From Sphingomonas vulcanisoli (GTDB taxonomy: Bacteria; Pseudomonadota; Alphaproteobacteria; Sphingomonadales; Sphingomonadaceae), in the NCBI RefSeq assembly GCF_011761305.1, contig NZ_JAAOZC010000004.1:248001-312000 (forward strand): a stretch of DNA of 64,000 nucleotides, in the 5' to 3' direction. Below the pieces are notes generated by a model. The model saw only the letters and a list, made by a program, of their open reading frames with translations. It was not told the origin of the DNA and ran no database searches. The translations under genes were made by a program, and so were the position numbers. This document shows positions 17,510 to 32,389 of the stretch, piece by piece. Every line of letters begins with the position of its first letter. Within the stretch, counting starts at the first letter, position 1.

Positions 17510-17779
17510 TCAACCGCCGGGCCGCGATTTCCGCCTTGGGCGATTGGCGAGATCGGCGAGGTGAGCCGGGAAAGACAGCATCAGCGGCAGCGCGATCGCG
17601 TACCAGGCCTGCCCGGTTAACGCCGCACGCAACGCCAGCAACATCAGCGCCCCGGGCGCTAGCCGCAGCAGCGCATCGACCAGCCGCCACCCGCTGCGGG
17701 TAACCAGCCACACCAGCTCCACCGCGATGACGGCGAGCACGATATCGACAGCATGGCCGCTACCGAACAGCCAAGGCAT
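17510..17779 (-). CDS. Small polytopic membrane protein downstream of tspO
   Basis: An 89-residue, mostly hydrophobic protein with about three membrane segments (AVDIVLAVIAVELVWLV, LLRLAPGALMLLALRAAL, WYAIALPLMLSFPAHLADL) and a basic tail RPRRKSRPGG. I do not recognise the family. It lies 29 bases after the tspO stop on the same strand and so is probably the last gene of the ppaA/ppsR/bchG/bchP-side transcription unit. The ATG at 17779 is preceded by CAGGGG at a slightly long distance. Alternative: an N-terminal extension in the same frame exists but would lie inside tspO and has no plausible start. Confidence 0.6.
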   Translation of the reverse strand: MPWLFGSGHAVDIVLAVIAVELVWLVTRSGWRLVDALLRLAPGALMLLALRAALTGQAWYAIALPLMLSFPAHLADLANRPRRKSRPGG

Positions 17780-17808
17780 TATCGCCGGCCCCTGCGCCGC
17801 AGCCGCTT

Positions 17809-18288
17809 TCAGGAAAACGGCCCGTTGAGCTTGACGATCGTCATGTTGAGATAGCCCGCGAACGTTACCCACATCAGATACGGCAGCAGCAGCGTCGTGC
17901 CGATCATCGACCGGCGCCAGACCACCACGATCAGCGCGGCAACCGACAACCACAGCCCCACCACCTCGATCAGCGCCCAGTCAGGCCGATGAAAGCGGAA
18001 AAACAGCAGGCTCCACAGGATATTGAAGAAGCCGTTGAGCGCGAACATGCCGAGCAGCCACTCTCGCTCGGACCGGCGCGGCGTAGCCAGCCAGGCGGTA
18101 ACGCCGGCCAAGGCGGTAAGCGCATAGATCGCCGTCCACGCAACCCCATAGGCTGCCTCCGGCGGCGCCCAGCGCGGCTGTAAGAGGCTATGATACCAAG
18201 GGCCGATCTCGGTGATCGTCCCGCCCATGATCGCAACGACCAGGGCAATCAGGCCGGCGATCAGGATCGGAAACAGCCAGCGACCCAT
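17809..18288 (-). CDS. tspO: TspO/MBR family tryptophan-rich sensory protein (copy 1)
   Basis: A 159-residue, five-helix outer/inner-membrane protein of the TspO (CrtK) family, which in Rhodobacter binds tetrapyrroles and modulates photosynthesis gene expression in response to oxygen. Family features: PWYHSLLQPRWAPPEAAYGVAWTAIY, a central NILWSLLFFRFHRPDWALIE motif and PYLMWVTFAGYLNMTIVKLN. It follows bchP by five bases on the same strand. A second paralogue lies at 59157-59642, at the other end of the cluster. The two share the RPDWALIEVV core and the C-terminal helix pattern but are otherwise well diverged. Confidence 0.93.
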   Translation of the reverse strand: MGRWLFPILIAGLIALVVAIMGGTITEIGPWYHSLLQPRWAPPEAAYGVAWTAIYALTALAGVTAWLATPRRSEREWLLGMFALNGFFNILWSLLFFRFHRPDWALIEVVGLWLSVAALIVVVWRRSMIGTTLLLPYLMWVTFAGYLNMTIVKLNGPFS

Positions 18289-18293
18289 GGCGA

Positions 18294-19487
18294 TCAGCCC
18301 GCCGTCTGCAGCAAGTGACGCATATCCTTGAGGAAGATACGCAAATAAGCGAGCGGACGGGCGTAAACCAGTTTCTTGTTCATATAGGCCGGCCAGATCA
18401 GATTCTGCACATCGCGATCCTCGCACATCGTCACGAAGCGCTCTCGGCGCTGATCGTTGCGATACCAGAAATGCTGCATGATCCCAAGAATCCAGAACAC
18501 CCGGCCATGCGCGCGCATGAAGGCGCGGCGTGCCTGGCCAAGCGCTTTGGGGTTCCCGGAAACGAGGAACGCGCCGGCTGCCTTGGCCGCCTCGCGCCCT
18601 GCGACCATCGCATAATAGATGCCCTCGCCCGATGCCGGCGCGACCACGCCTGCGGCATCGCCGGTGACGAGCACATCGCGGCCATTGTCCCATTTGCGCA
18701 GCGGCTTGAGCGGGATCGGCGCGCCCTCGCGACGGATCGTCTCGCATGCCGCCAGCCCTTCACGCCGGCGCAAGCGGCCGACCGCATCCCGCAGCGCGAA
18801 CCCCTTCTGCGCGCTGCCGACCCCGACGCTGGCGGTATCGCCGTGCGGGAAGATCCAGGCGTAGAAATCGGGCGACAGCGCGGCCTGGTAAAAGACATCG
18901 CACCGGCCGCGATCGAAGGCGGCATCGGCGATGGCGGGCGAACGGATTACCTCATGATAAGCGAACACGCACGGCATCCGCTCGGCCCCCTCAAGCGTGG
19001 CGCGCGCGACCCGCGAACGCGCGCCATCCGCGCCGATCACGCAGCGCGCGCGGACGCGCTGTTTGGATCCGTCGGCGGCATCGGTGTAGACGATGATCGC
19101 GGTCCCGTCGGCGTCGCGCTCGATCTGGTCGAACGTGCCGGTACGGCGCTCTGCCCCGGACGATGCCGCCCGCGCCCGGAGCCATTCGTCGAACTCTTCG
19201 CGATCGACCATCCCGACCATTCCGCCCGCATTTCCCCGATCGACCGGCATATCGACCGCGTTATCGGACGGCGCGATCATCCGCGCCAGATGGGCACGGC
19301 CGACAATCAGGTGATCGGGGATCGCGAAGTCGGCAATCAGCCGTGGTGGGATCGCACCGCCGCAGGGTTTGATCCGCCCCGCCCGATCAAGCAATAAGAC
19401 CTTCCGCCCCGCGGCGGCGAGATCGGTCGCAGCGGTCGCCCCGGCCGGCCCACCCCCGACGACGACACAATCGTACGTGAGGCTCAT
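18294..19487 (-). CDS. bchP: Geranylgeranyl diphosphate/bacteriochlorophyll reductase BchP
   Basis: A 397-residue FAD-dependent reductase that saturates three double bonds of the geranylgeranyl tail to give phytylated bacteriochlorophyll a. It has an N-terminal dinucleotide-binding motif CVVVGGGPAGATAATDLAAA, the second FAD motif DVLVTGDAAGVVAPASGEGI, and the family's PCGGAIPPRL early motif. It starts in an ATGA overlap with the pucC-like transporter gene. The longer upstream in-frame reading lies inside that gene and lacks a good start. Order bchG - pucC-like - bchP is the conserved order in proteobacterial clusters. Confidence 0.96.
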   Translation of the reverse strand: MSLTYDCVVVGGGPAGATAATDLAAAGRKVLLLDRAGRIKPCGGAIPPRLIADFAIPDHLIVGRAHLARMIAPSDNAVDMPVDRGNAGGMVGMVDREEFDEWLRARAASSGAERRTGTFDQIERDADGTAIIVYTDAADGSKQRVRARCVIGADGARSRVARATLEGAERMPCVFAYHEVIRSPAIADAAFDRGRCDVFYQAALSPDFYAWIFPHGDTASVGVGSAQKGFALRDAVGRLRRREGLAACETIRREGAPIPLKPLRKWDNGRDVLVTGDAAGVVAPASGEGIYYAMVAGREAAKAAGAFLVSGNPKALGQARRAFMRAHGRVFWILGIMQHFWYRNDQRRERFVTMCEDRDVQNLIWPAYMNKKLVYARPLAYLRIFLKDMRHLLQTAG

Positions 19488-20800
19488 GCCGGCGCAAGCA
19501 CTGGTCGCCGGCTGGGCGACGAACCGCGCAGCGCCAGCGACGCGGCAACGAGGAACAGCAAGGCTTCGCTGCCGAACACGATGGTGAACGTCTCGGGTGT
19601 AGAGCCGATCAGCGCGCGCCCGACATCGACGCCGACCGCCCCGATAAGCCCGCCCAGCCCGAACGCGATCGCCTGCGCCGCGCCCCATACGCCCATGCGG
19701 ATTCCTTCCCGGCCGCCCTCGCCTGCGCCGCCGCCCGCCCCGGCCAGCCCCATCATGGCGCCGATCGCAGCGACCGCGAAAACGCCATTAGCAAAACCCA
19801 AGGCGGCGATGTTGGCGGAGAGCGGCCATGTCGGCCCGACCCGCGCGGCAAGCGACAGACCCGCCAGCGCCAGCGCCGATCCGATGCAGCCCCCGACGAT
19901 CCAGCGCCGCATCCCCGCCGCACTCCGCCCGCCGAACGCGCTCCCCCCGACCCCGATCAGGATCATCCCCGCGAGCACGCCGCCATGCTGCACGCCCGAC
20001 AATTGGGTCGACTGGCCCGGCGTGAAGCCGAACAGCAGCCCGGCGAACGGCTCAAGGATCAGATCCTGCATCGAATAAGCCAGCATCGACAGGAACACGA
20101 AGATGGTGAACCGGCGCGCCTCATCGTCTTCGAGAATCTCCCGCAGGGCCACACCGAAGGACGGGCCCGGCACGGCATCCGCCACGATCGCTTCTGCCGT
20201 AGAGCGCTGTTCGACACCCCATACCGCCAGTACCGCGACGAGAAACGCGCCGCCCGCTACGCCGCCGGCGACCATCGCCAGCCGCGGCAGCGAGAAGGGA
20301 TCGATGAGCGCGCCGGCGATGCCGGCGGTGACGACGATGCCGGCCACCATCATGATCCAGGTGATCGATGCTGCCGCCGCGCGCCGTTCGGGCGCGACCT
20401 GCGTAGCGAGCAGCGCCAGCAGCGACGTCCCCGCCGCCCCGACGCCCGCACCGATCATCGAGAAAGCGAGGATCGACAATATAAAGCCCCACACCGAATG
20501 CGTGGCGAGCAGACTGAGCGCATCGATCGCCAGCAGCGAGCCCAGCGCGAGCGTTCCCATCCCGAAGATGATCCACGGCGTCCGCCGCCGCCCACGATCG
20601 GAACCGTGGCCCCACATCGGCCGCGACAATTGCACCGCATAATGCCAGGCGACGAGGCCCGCGGGCAGCGCCGCCGGCAGCGCATATTCGACCACCATCA
20701 CCCGGTTGAGCAGCGAGGTCGCCAGCATCACGATCGCGCCGATCGAACTTTGCACCAGTCCCAACCGGACGATCCCCAGCCAGCCGAGCGGCTTGATCAC
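19484..20800 (-). CDS. PucC/Bch2-type MFS transporter (BCD family)
   Basis: A 438-residue, roughly 12-helix membrane protein of the bacteriochlorophyll delivery (BCD) branch of the major facilitator superfamily, corresponding to ORF428/Bch2 located between bchG and bchP in Rhodobacter. It begins LGWLGIVRLGLVQSSIGAIV, has LLNRVMVVEYALPAALPAGL (the family-specific NRVM-E motif shared with LhaA), and MWGHGSDRGRRRTPWIIFG. It is thought to help hand over or export bacteriochlorophyll to complexes. It overlaps bchG (stop 20797) and bchP by ATGA junctions. The second BCD protein of the cluster is lhaA at 33073. Confidence 0.93.
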   Translation of the reverse strand: MIKPLGWLGIVRLGLVQSSIGAIVMLATSLLNRVMVVEYALPAALPAGLVAWHYAVQLSRPMWGHGSDRGRRRTPWIIFGMGTLALGSLLAIDALSLLATHSVWGFILSILAFSMIGAGVGAAGTSLLALLATQVAPERRAAAASITWIMMVAGIVVTAGIAGALIDPFSLPRLAMVAGGVAGGAFLVAVLAVWGVEQRSTAEAIVADAVPGPSFGVALREILEDDEARRFTIFVFLSMLAYSMQDLILEPFAGLLFGFTPGQSTQLSGVQHGGVLAGMILIGVGGSAFGGRSAAGMRRWIVGGCIGSALALAGLSLAARVGPTWPLSANIAALGFANGVFAVAAIGAMMGLAGAGGGAGEGGREGIRMGVWGAAQAIAFGLGGLIGAVGVDVGRALIGSTPETFTIVFGSEALLFLVAASLALRGSSPSRRPVLAPA

Positions 20801-21705
20801 AGCCCCACGGCTCCGCCCAGCCCGAAGGCCGATGCCAGCATACCGAGCACGTACAGCGTCGTGCCGGTGGCATTATACCATGGCGTATGCAGGCGTGGAT
20901 CGCTGAGCAGCCGCCGCATCAAGAGCAGCTGGCCGAACAGCAGCGCAGCAACGATGATGGCAGCAAGGCGGTGATCCCACATCGTGAGCAAGGTGACGAC
21001 GACGATCTGCGGTGCGGCCATCACGACGCACGCCAGCCGTGCTGCACGATCGACGCCTAAAACGACTGGCAGCGAGCGCAGGCCGGTCGCGCGGTCACCC
21101 TCGACCGCCTTGAAATCGTTCAGCGTCATGATCCCGTGCGCGCCCGCACTGTAAAGCGCGAGAATGATCAGCACATGCGCCGCGGGCAGCGCACCCGCCA
21201 TCACGCTTGCGCCCGTAAACCAGGTCAGCCCCTCATAGGTCAGCGCGACAACGGCCGGGCCCCAGATTCCGCTGACTTTGAACCGGAATGGCGGCGCACT
21301 GTAACCCCATGCGCAGATCAACCCAAGACATGTCGCACCGAACACCCAAGGCCCGGTCGCCCAGGCGACGAGCAACGACAGTGCCGTTCCGACGATCGCG
21401 ATCCACAGCCCCCACCGCCCCGCGATCCGCCCCGATGGAATCGGGCGCTCGGGCTGGTTTATCGCGTCGACATGGCGATCGAACCAGTCGTTGACCGCCT
21501 GGCTGGTCCCGCAAACCAGCGGGCCGCTCAGCAGGATGCCCGCGATCAGGAAAGGCCAGCGGTCGGCGATGGGAATGCCCGACGACACCACCCCGCACAT
21601 GAACGCCCAGATCGGCGGAAACCAGGTAACCGGTTTGAGCAGTTCGAGCACATCGCGGGGAGCGGGAAATGGCGTTACGACGGCAGGAAAGCTCGATCGA
21701 TCCAT
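20797..21705 (-). CDS. bchG: Bacteriochlorophyll synthase BchG
   Basis: A 302-residue UbiA-family prenyltransferase that esterifies bacteriochlorophyllide a with geranylgeranyl diphosphate in the cytoplasmic membrane. The Mg/diphosphate-binding motif is NDWFDRHVDAINQPERPIPSG, and the second aspartate-rich region is TLNDFKAVEGDRATGLRSLP. Eight to nine membrane helices are apparent. It is the first gene of the bchG - transporter - bchP - tspO run. A degenerate PpsR-type palindrome lies 31 bases before the ATG. Confidence 0.97.
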   Translation of the reverse strand: MDRSSFPAVVTPFPAPRDVLELLKPVTWFPPIWAFMCGVVSSGIPIADRWPFLIAGILLSGPLVCGTSQAVNDWFDRHVDAINQPERPIPSGRIAGRWGLWIAIVGTALSLLVAWATGPWVFGATCLGLICAWGYSAPPFRFKVSGIWGPAVVALTYEGLTWFTGASVMAGALPAAHVLIILALYSAGAHGIMTLNDFKAVEGDRATGLRSLPVVLGVDRAARLACVVMAAPQIVVVTLLTMWDHRLAAIIVAALLFGQLLLMRRLLSDPRLHTPWYNATGTTLYVLGMLASAFGLGGAVGL

Positions 21706-21735
21706 GATCGAAGGGCTAAGCTAGACGCCCAGTGG

Positions 21736-21753
21736 CGTCAAATAAATTTGACG
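21736..21753. promoter_or_regulatory. Degenerate PpsR-type palindrome upstream of bchG
   Basis: CGTCAAAT-AA-ATTTGACG is a perfect palindrome with 8-bp arms. It has the CrtJ/PpsR spacing but with CGT and ACG half-sites in place of TGT and ACA. TTGACG on the minus strand could be the -35 element of a bchG promoter. PpsR binding is plausible by analogy with the other sites, less certain because both half-sites deviate. Confidence 0.5.
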
Positions 21754-21774
21754 GTTGTGCGGTAGGCCGACGCC

Positions 21775-23205
21775 TCAGTTTTCGCCTGGCACCAGATTGC
21801 CGAGCCCATGACGATGAAGCTTGGAATACAGGCTTTGACGACTGACGCCCAGCACCTCAGCCGCCGAAGCGCGATTGTCCGATGTGTAGACCAGCGCGGC
21901 TTCGATACAGAGCCGCTCGATCATATCGGTACTTTCGCGCACGATCTCCTTCAGGGACATGCGACCGACCAGTTCGGTCAATTGCCCGACGGACCGCGGC
22001 ATATCACCAACGTCGACCGGACTGCTCCGAAGGCGGCGCCCAACCGTGCGAATGGTGAAGCCGTAGCAATCGCTACCGCTCATCGGTGCGACGACGCCCG
22101 AAACCTCGATCTCTTCCTGCGCACCCGCGCCGCCGCGCATGATCGTCGCCACGTTGCGCACAGAGCCATGCTCCCGCATCTGCGCGACGATCAGCTCAAG
22201 ATCGACACCCGGCCGGCCGAGCCAGTTGCCCAGACGTGCGCCGACCACCCGATCGATCGACGGCATCTCCGTCAGGTCGAGAAAGGCGGCATTCGCGGTC
22301 AGCACCGTCAGGTCGCGGTCAGCCAGCACAAACGAATCGGGCATCCGCTCGACGACATTGCCCAACGTTGCATCGAACTGGTGTTCGCCCAGTGTCCGTT
22401 CCGCTGGTTCGATGCGGACGATCAACAAGGGTACGCGCGCCTGCCGGAAAAACCGCGCCGAGATCCTGGCCTCGCCGCGACGGTCAGCCAAGTTCAACGT
22501 CACCGGCGCGATATCGTCGGCTGCTTCGACCGCGCCAAGATGCGCGACAAGATCGTCACGCTGGTCGGTGCCGACGATCATCTGGACGGGATTGCCGATC
22601 AGGGCGCCGTCGCTCGCGTCGAGCAGCCGGTGCGCCGCCGGATTGGCCTCGCGAATGCGACGGGTTTCGGCGTCGACGATCAGGACCGGCTCGGTCGCCA
22701 TCTCGAATAGCAGGCGATAGCGGGTCTCCGCCTGCCGCAGCCGGATGTAGTCGCGCTCCAGCGCCTGCTGCGTCTGAAGGAGACGCTGCTGCATCGCCGC
22801 CGCGCTCCCCATGTCACGGCCGATCGCAATCAGTCGGCCGCTATCGCCCAGCGCCATCACCAGATAGCGAACCGGCACGTCACCGCCTGCGGCCATGTGG
22901 TTCACCTGCCGCCAGCGCGGCGTGGTCTCGGTCTTGATCGCGTCGAGCATCTCGACGACCTTGGGCCGGCTTTCTGCGGTTACGGTATCGATCCACGCGC
23001 TACCGACCCAATCGGCAAAGCCGCGATTGGCAAGTTCAGTATTCGATACCGCGATATCCAGGATCATCCCATCGGCGGACAGGATCAGGGCAACGTCGCC
23101 AACGGCCGCCAGCAATGCGGCAGCCACGTCTGCGGATAGCGCGCCCGGCATGACGTCGGGCTTCGCGAATGCCGTTTTGCGGGAAGGGACGATAGGCTTG
23201 TTCAT
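21775..23205 (-). CDS. ppsR: Photosynthesis gene repressor PpsR/CrtJ
   Basis: A 476-residue transcription factor that represses photosynthesis genes in oxygen and/or light by binding TGT-N12-ACA. The layout is an N-terminal PAS-like domain (about residues 25-130), a coiled linker with QQRLLQTQQALERDY, two further PAS domains (about 155-265 and 280-395), and a C-terminal Fis-type helix-turn-helix NRASAAEVLGVSRQSLYSKL. Only two cysteines are present, near 380 and 433. The latter, in IERLCIEAALVY, matches the redox-active cysteine of the DNA-binding domain. It sits between ppaA and bchG, the usual place. The first cysteine is not in the position known from Rhodobacter. Confidence 0.96.
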   Translation of the reverse strand: MNKPIVPSRKTAFAKPDVMPGALSADVAAALLAAVGDVALILSADGMILDIAVSNTELANRGFADWVGSAWIDTVTAESRPKVVEMLDAIKTETTPRWRQVNHMAAGGDVPVRYLVMALGDSGRLIAIGRDMGSAAAMQQRLLQTQQALERDYIRLRQAETRYRLLFEMATEPVLIVDAETRRIREANPAAHRLLDASDGALIGNPVQMIVGTDQRDDLVAHLGAVEAADDIAPVTLNLADRRGEARISARFFRQARVPLLIVRIEPAERTLGEHQFDATLGNVVERMPDSFVLADRDLTVLTANAAFLDLTEMPSIDRVVGARLGNWLGRPGVDLELIVAQMREHGSVRNVATIMRGGAGAQEEIEVSGVVAPMSGSDCYGFTIRTVGRRLRSSPVDVGDMPRSVGQLTELVGRMSLKEIVRESTDMIERLCIEAALVYTSDNRASAAEVLGVSRQSLYSKLHRHGLGNLVPGEN

Positions 23206-23233
23206 CGACCCGGGTCGCGCTCCAGAAACCAGT

Positions 23234-24169
23234 TCAACTACTAACGACGAACTCCCCTTCGCAGATGCGAACGAGGTCCGCGGCTACCTTCAGGGCAAGC
23301 TTGGCATCGGGCGCCGTGCCGTCCGCACCGACATCGACCGCACGCTCAGGATTGGCGCTAAAAATGCGGCCACCGACCATGATGCACACGCGAGGATTTC
23401 GGGAAACATTCCGCAGCGCAACAATGAGCGATGTCAATTCGCCGATATGATGGTCGCAGGTGATCGTCAAGCCGACCATATCGAACCAATCGTCGCTCAC
23501 GCGCTTGAGCAATTCCGGCGTCTGCGCTTCGCTGATGCGATCGGTAACCCAGCCATCGCGGCGGAACAATTCATCAATAAGAACGGTGCCAAAATTATGT
23601 TTGTCGCCGGGCATCGACGCGAACAAGGCGCGATGCCCGCCCGCCGCATGCAGCCGATCCGCAGGCGCGCGCGCCGCAACCTCGTGGACGACCTCCTGCA
23701 AACGCCAAAGCCCCATCGTCACATCGACGAAATCGCACCGATCGTCTTCCCAATATTCGCCGAGCAGGCGCGCGGTAGGCGCAAGCAGATCGACCATTAC
23801 GGTATCTACGGTGACGCCGCGCGCCAGGATGGTCTCAATATAGGCGAGCAGCGCATCGGCCTCGACCTGAAGCGCGAGAGGGGCGAGGGCCTCCACTTCG
23901 GACGCAGCGATCACCCCGTCGACGGACCCGGTCTCGACCGAACCAGCATCGGTGGATGCCAAGGCCAGGATCGGAGTATTCGCCGCATGCGCGACCATCA
24001 GACGCGGAATAATTTCGCTCTCGATCAGGGTCGATAGCGACCGATCATAGTCGACGTCAGCGTGAACCCGAAAAACAGCAAGACTGTCTTTTTCGCTTGC
24101 AAACCGCCGTGCAAGACGACCGTCGCCAGTCAATGACGCATTGCGATTGAAGTGGGCCAATGATGCCAT
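23234..24169 (-). CDS. ppaA: B12-binding antirepressor PpaA/AerR
   Basis: A 311-residue cobalamin-binding regulator that in Rhodobacter antagonises or co-acts with CrtJ/PpsR in a light-dependent way. The C-terminal Rossmann-like domain contains the B12 motif DxHxxG as GDKHNFG (His near residue 191), then VGLTITCDHHIGELTSLI and MVGGRIFSANPERA. An upstream helical segment carries EYWEDDRCDFVDVTMGLWRL. I set the start at ATG 24169 because GGGAG precedes it. The reading upstream of it would start at TTG. It lies immediately before ppsR (28-base gap) and is divergent from bchF. Confidence 0.94.
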   Translation of the reverse strand: MASLAHFNRNASLTGDGRLARRFASEKDSLAVFRVHADVDYDRSLSTLIESEIIPRLMVAHAANTPILALASTDAGSVETGSVDGVIAASEVEALAPLALQVEADALLAYIETILARGVTVDTVMVDLLAPTARLLGEYWEDDRCDFVDVTMGLWRLQEVVHEVAARAPADRLHAAGGHRALFASMPGDKHNFGTVLIDELFRRDGWVTDRISEAQTPELLKRVSDDWFDMVGLTITCDHHIGELTSLIVALRNVSRNPRVCIMVGGRIFSANPERAVDVGADGTAPDAKLALKVAADLVRICEGEFVVSS

Positions 24170-24305
24170 GCCCGGCTCTCCCAGCCTAAGTCCAACGAGT
24201 CGCAACTACCAGAGAGAGCGTCCTTTTGGACTTGCCCCCGCGACTCGCAGCCTATGCTCATTAACAAGGGCTGGCAATCGCCGACGCGGGCTTGAAATAA
24301 ATAAG

Positions 24306-24339
24306 TGTCAATTATTTTGGACGTCAGTTTTGATTGACA
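24306..24339. promoter_or_regulatory. Tandem PpsR-type sites in the ppaA/bchF divergent promoter
   Basis: Two overlapping palindromes fit the CrtJ/PpsR pattern with one deviating base each: TGT-N12-ACG at 24306-24323 and CGT-N12-ACA at 24322-24339. Each contains a TTGACA hexamer on the appropriate strand. The one at 24334-24339 could be the -35 box for bchF, with CTAGTC 17 bases on as a weak -10; the mirror copy could serve ppaA. The rest of the 227-base gap (24170-24396) shows nothing else recognisable. Confidence 0.72.
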
Positions 24340-24396
24340 CTTCCTGCGCCGCTGCCCTAGTCTCGTCGGCGAGCAGGATGAGGCAGGCAGAACGCG

Positions 24397-26195
<1,799 letters not shown>

Positions 26196-26199
26196 GGCC

Positions 26200-27784
26200 G
26201 TGCAGCTGACCGTCTGGACCTATGAGGGCCCACCCCATGTCGGCGCGATGCGGATCGCAACCGCGATGGAGGGGGTCCACTACGTCCTTCATGCCCCCCA
26301 GGGCGACACCTATGCCGATCTGCTGTTCACGATGATCGAGCGGCGCGGCAAGCGCCCGCCGGTCACCTACACCACCTTCCAGGCGCGCGATCTCGGCAAG
26401 GATACCGCGGAGCTGTTCCAGACCGCGACGCGCGAGGCCTATGCGCGCTTCAAGCCGCAAGCGATGCTGGTCGGCGCATCGTGCACCGCCGAACTGATCC
26501 AGGACGATCCCGCTGGCATGGCGCAGACCATGGGCCTGCCCTGCCCGGTCGTCGCGCTCGAACTGCCGAGCTATCAGCGCAAAGAGAATTGGGGGGCTGC
26601 GGAAACCTTCTATCAGCTGGTCCGCACGCTTGCCGACAAGGATATCCGGCCAACGCCCCGCGAGGGCCGGCGTCCGCGCGCGAATCTGCTCGGCCCGACC
26701 GCGCTGGGTTTCCGCCACCGGGACGATGTGATCGAGATCACGCGGCTGCTGACGACGCTCGGCGTGGAGGTCAACGTTGCCGCCCCGCTCGGCGCGACAC
26801 CGGCCGACCTGGCGCGGCTCGGTACAGCGGATTTCAACATCTGCCTCTATCCCGAGATCGCCGACACCGCCTGCCGCTGGCTGGAGAAGACGTTCGGCCA
26901 GAAGACCGTGCGCACCGTGCCGATCGGCCATGCCGCTACCCGCGACTTCATCGCCGAGGTCGCGGCGCTGGCAGGCGTCGACGCGAGCGCGGCGCTCGAC
27001 ACCTCGAACCTGCCCTGGTGGAGCCGCTCGGTCGACTCGACCTACCTGACCGGCAAGCGCGTCTTCATCTTCGGAGACGCCACGCATGCGATCGCCGCAG
27101 CCCGCGTCGCGCGTGACGAGCTCGGCTTCGAGGTCGTCGGGCTCGGCTGCTACAACCGCGAATTCGCGCGCGATATCCGCGACGCAGCCAAGCTCTACGG
27201 CGTCGAGCCGCTGATTACCGACGATTATCTCGCAGTTGAGGAGGCGATCCAGGCGCTGCAGCCCGAGCTGGTGCTCGGCACGCAGATGGAGCGCCATATC
27301 GCCAAGCGGCTGCGGATCCCCTGCGCGGTGATCTCGGCACCGGTGCACGTCCAGGATTTCCCGGCGCGCTATTCGCCGCAGATGGGCTTCGAGGGCGCGA
27401 ACGTACTGTTCGATACCTGGGTGCATCCGCTGGTGATGGGGCTGGAGGAGCATCTGCTGACGATGTTCCGCGATGATTTCGAATTTTCGGACGCGAGCGG
27501 CGCGAGCCATTTGGGTCATGGTTCGGCGCCTGCCGTCCAGCGTCACGCGCAACCCGAGCCGACGCCGCACAACGACGCACCCTTGAAGGTTGAGGTGGCG
27601 GTCTCAGAACCGATTCACGATCTTCCCGTCGCGGCCACCGGCTGGTCTTCGGAGGCCGAAAAGGAACTCCTCAAGATCCCGTTCTTCGTGCGTGGGAAAG
27701 CACGGCGGAACACCGAGCGCTATGCCAGCGAGCAAGGCATCGCCGCGATCACGCTCGACACGCTCTACGATGCGAAGGCGCATT

Positions 27785-27795
<11 letters not shown>
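26200..27795 (+). CDS. bchB: Light-independent protochlorophyllide reductase subunit B
   Basis: The 531-residue BchB subunit of the dark-operative protochlorophyllide reductase. It starts with [20 protein letters not shown], characteristic of ChlB/BchB, and holds [19 protein letters not shown] plus the C-terminal light-independent reductase tail [21 protein letters not shown]. The start is GTG. The last 11 bases overlap the beginning of bchH. Activity needs BchL (31483) as ATP-dependent electron donor. Confidence 0.96.
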
Positions 27796-32388
<4,593 letters not shown>

Positions 32389-32389
32389 G

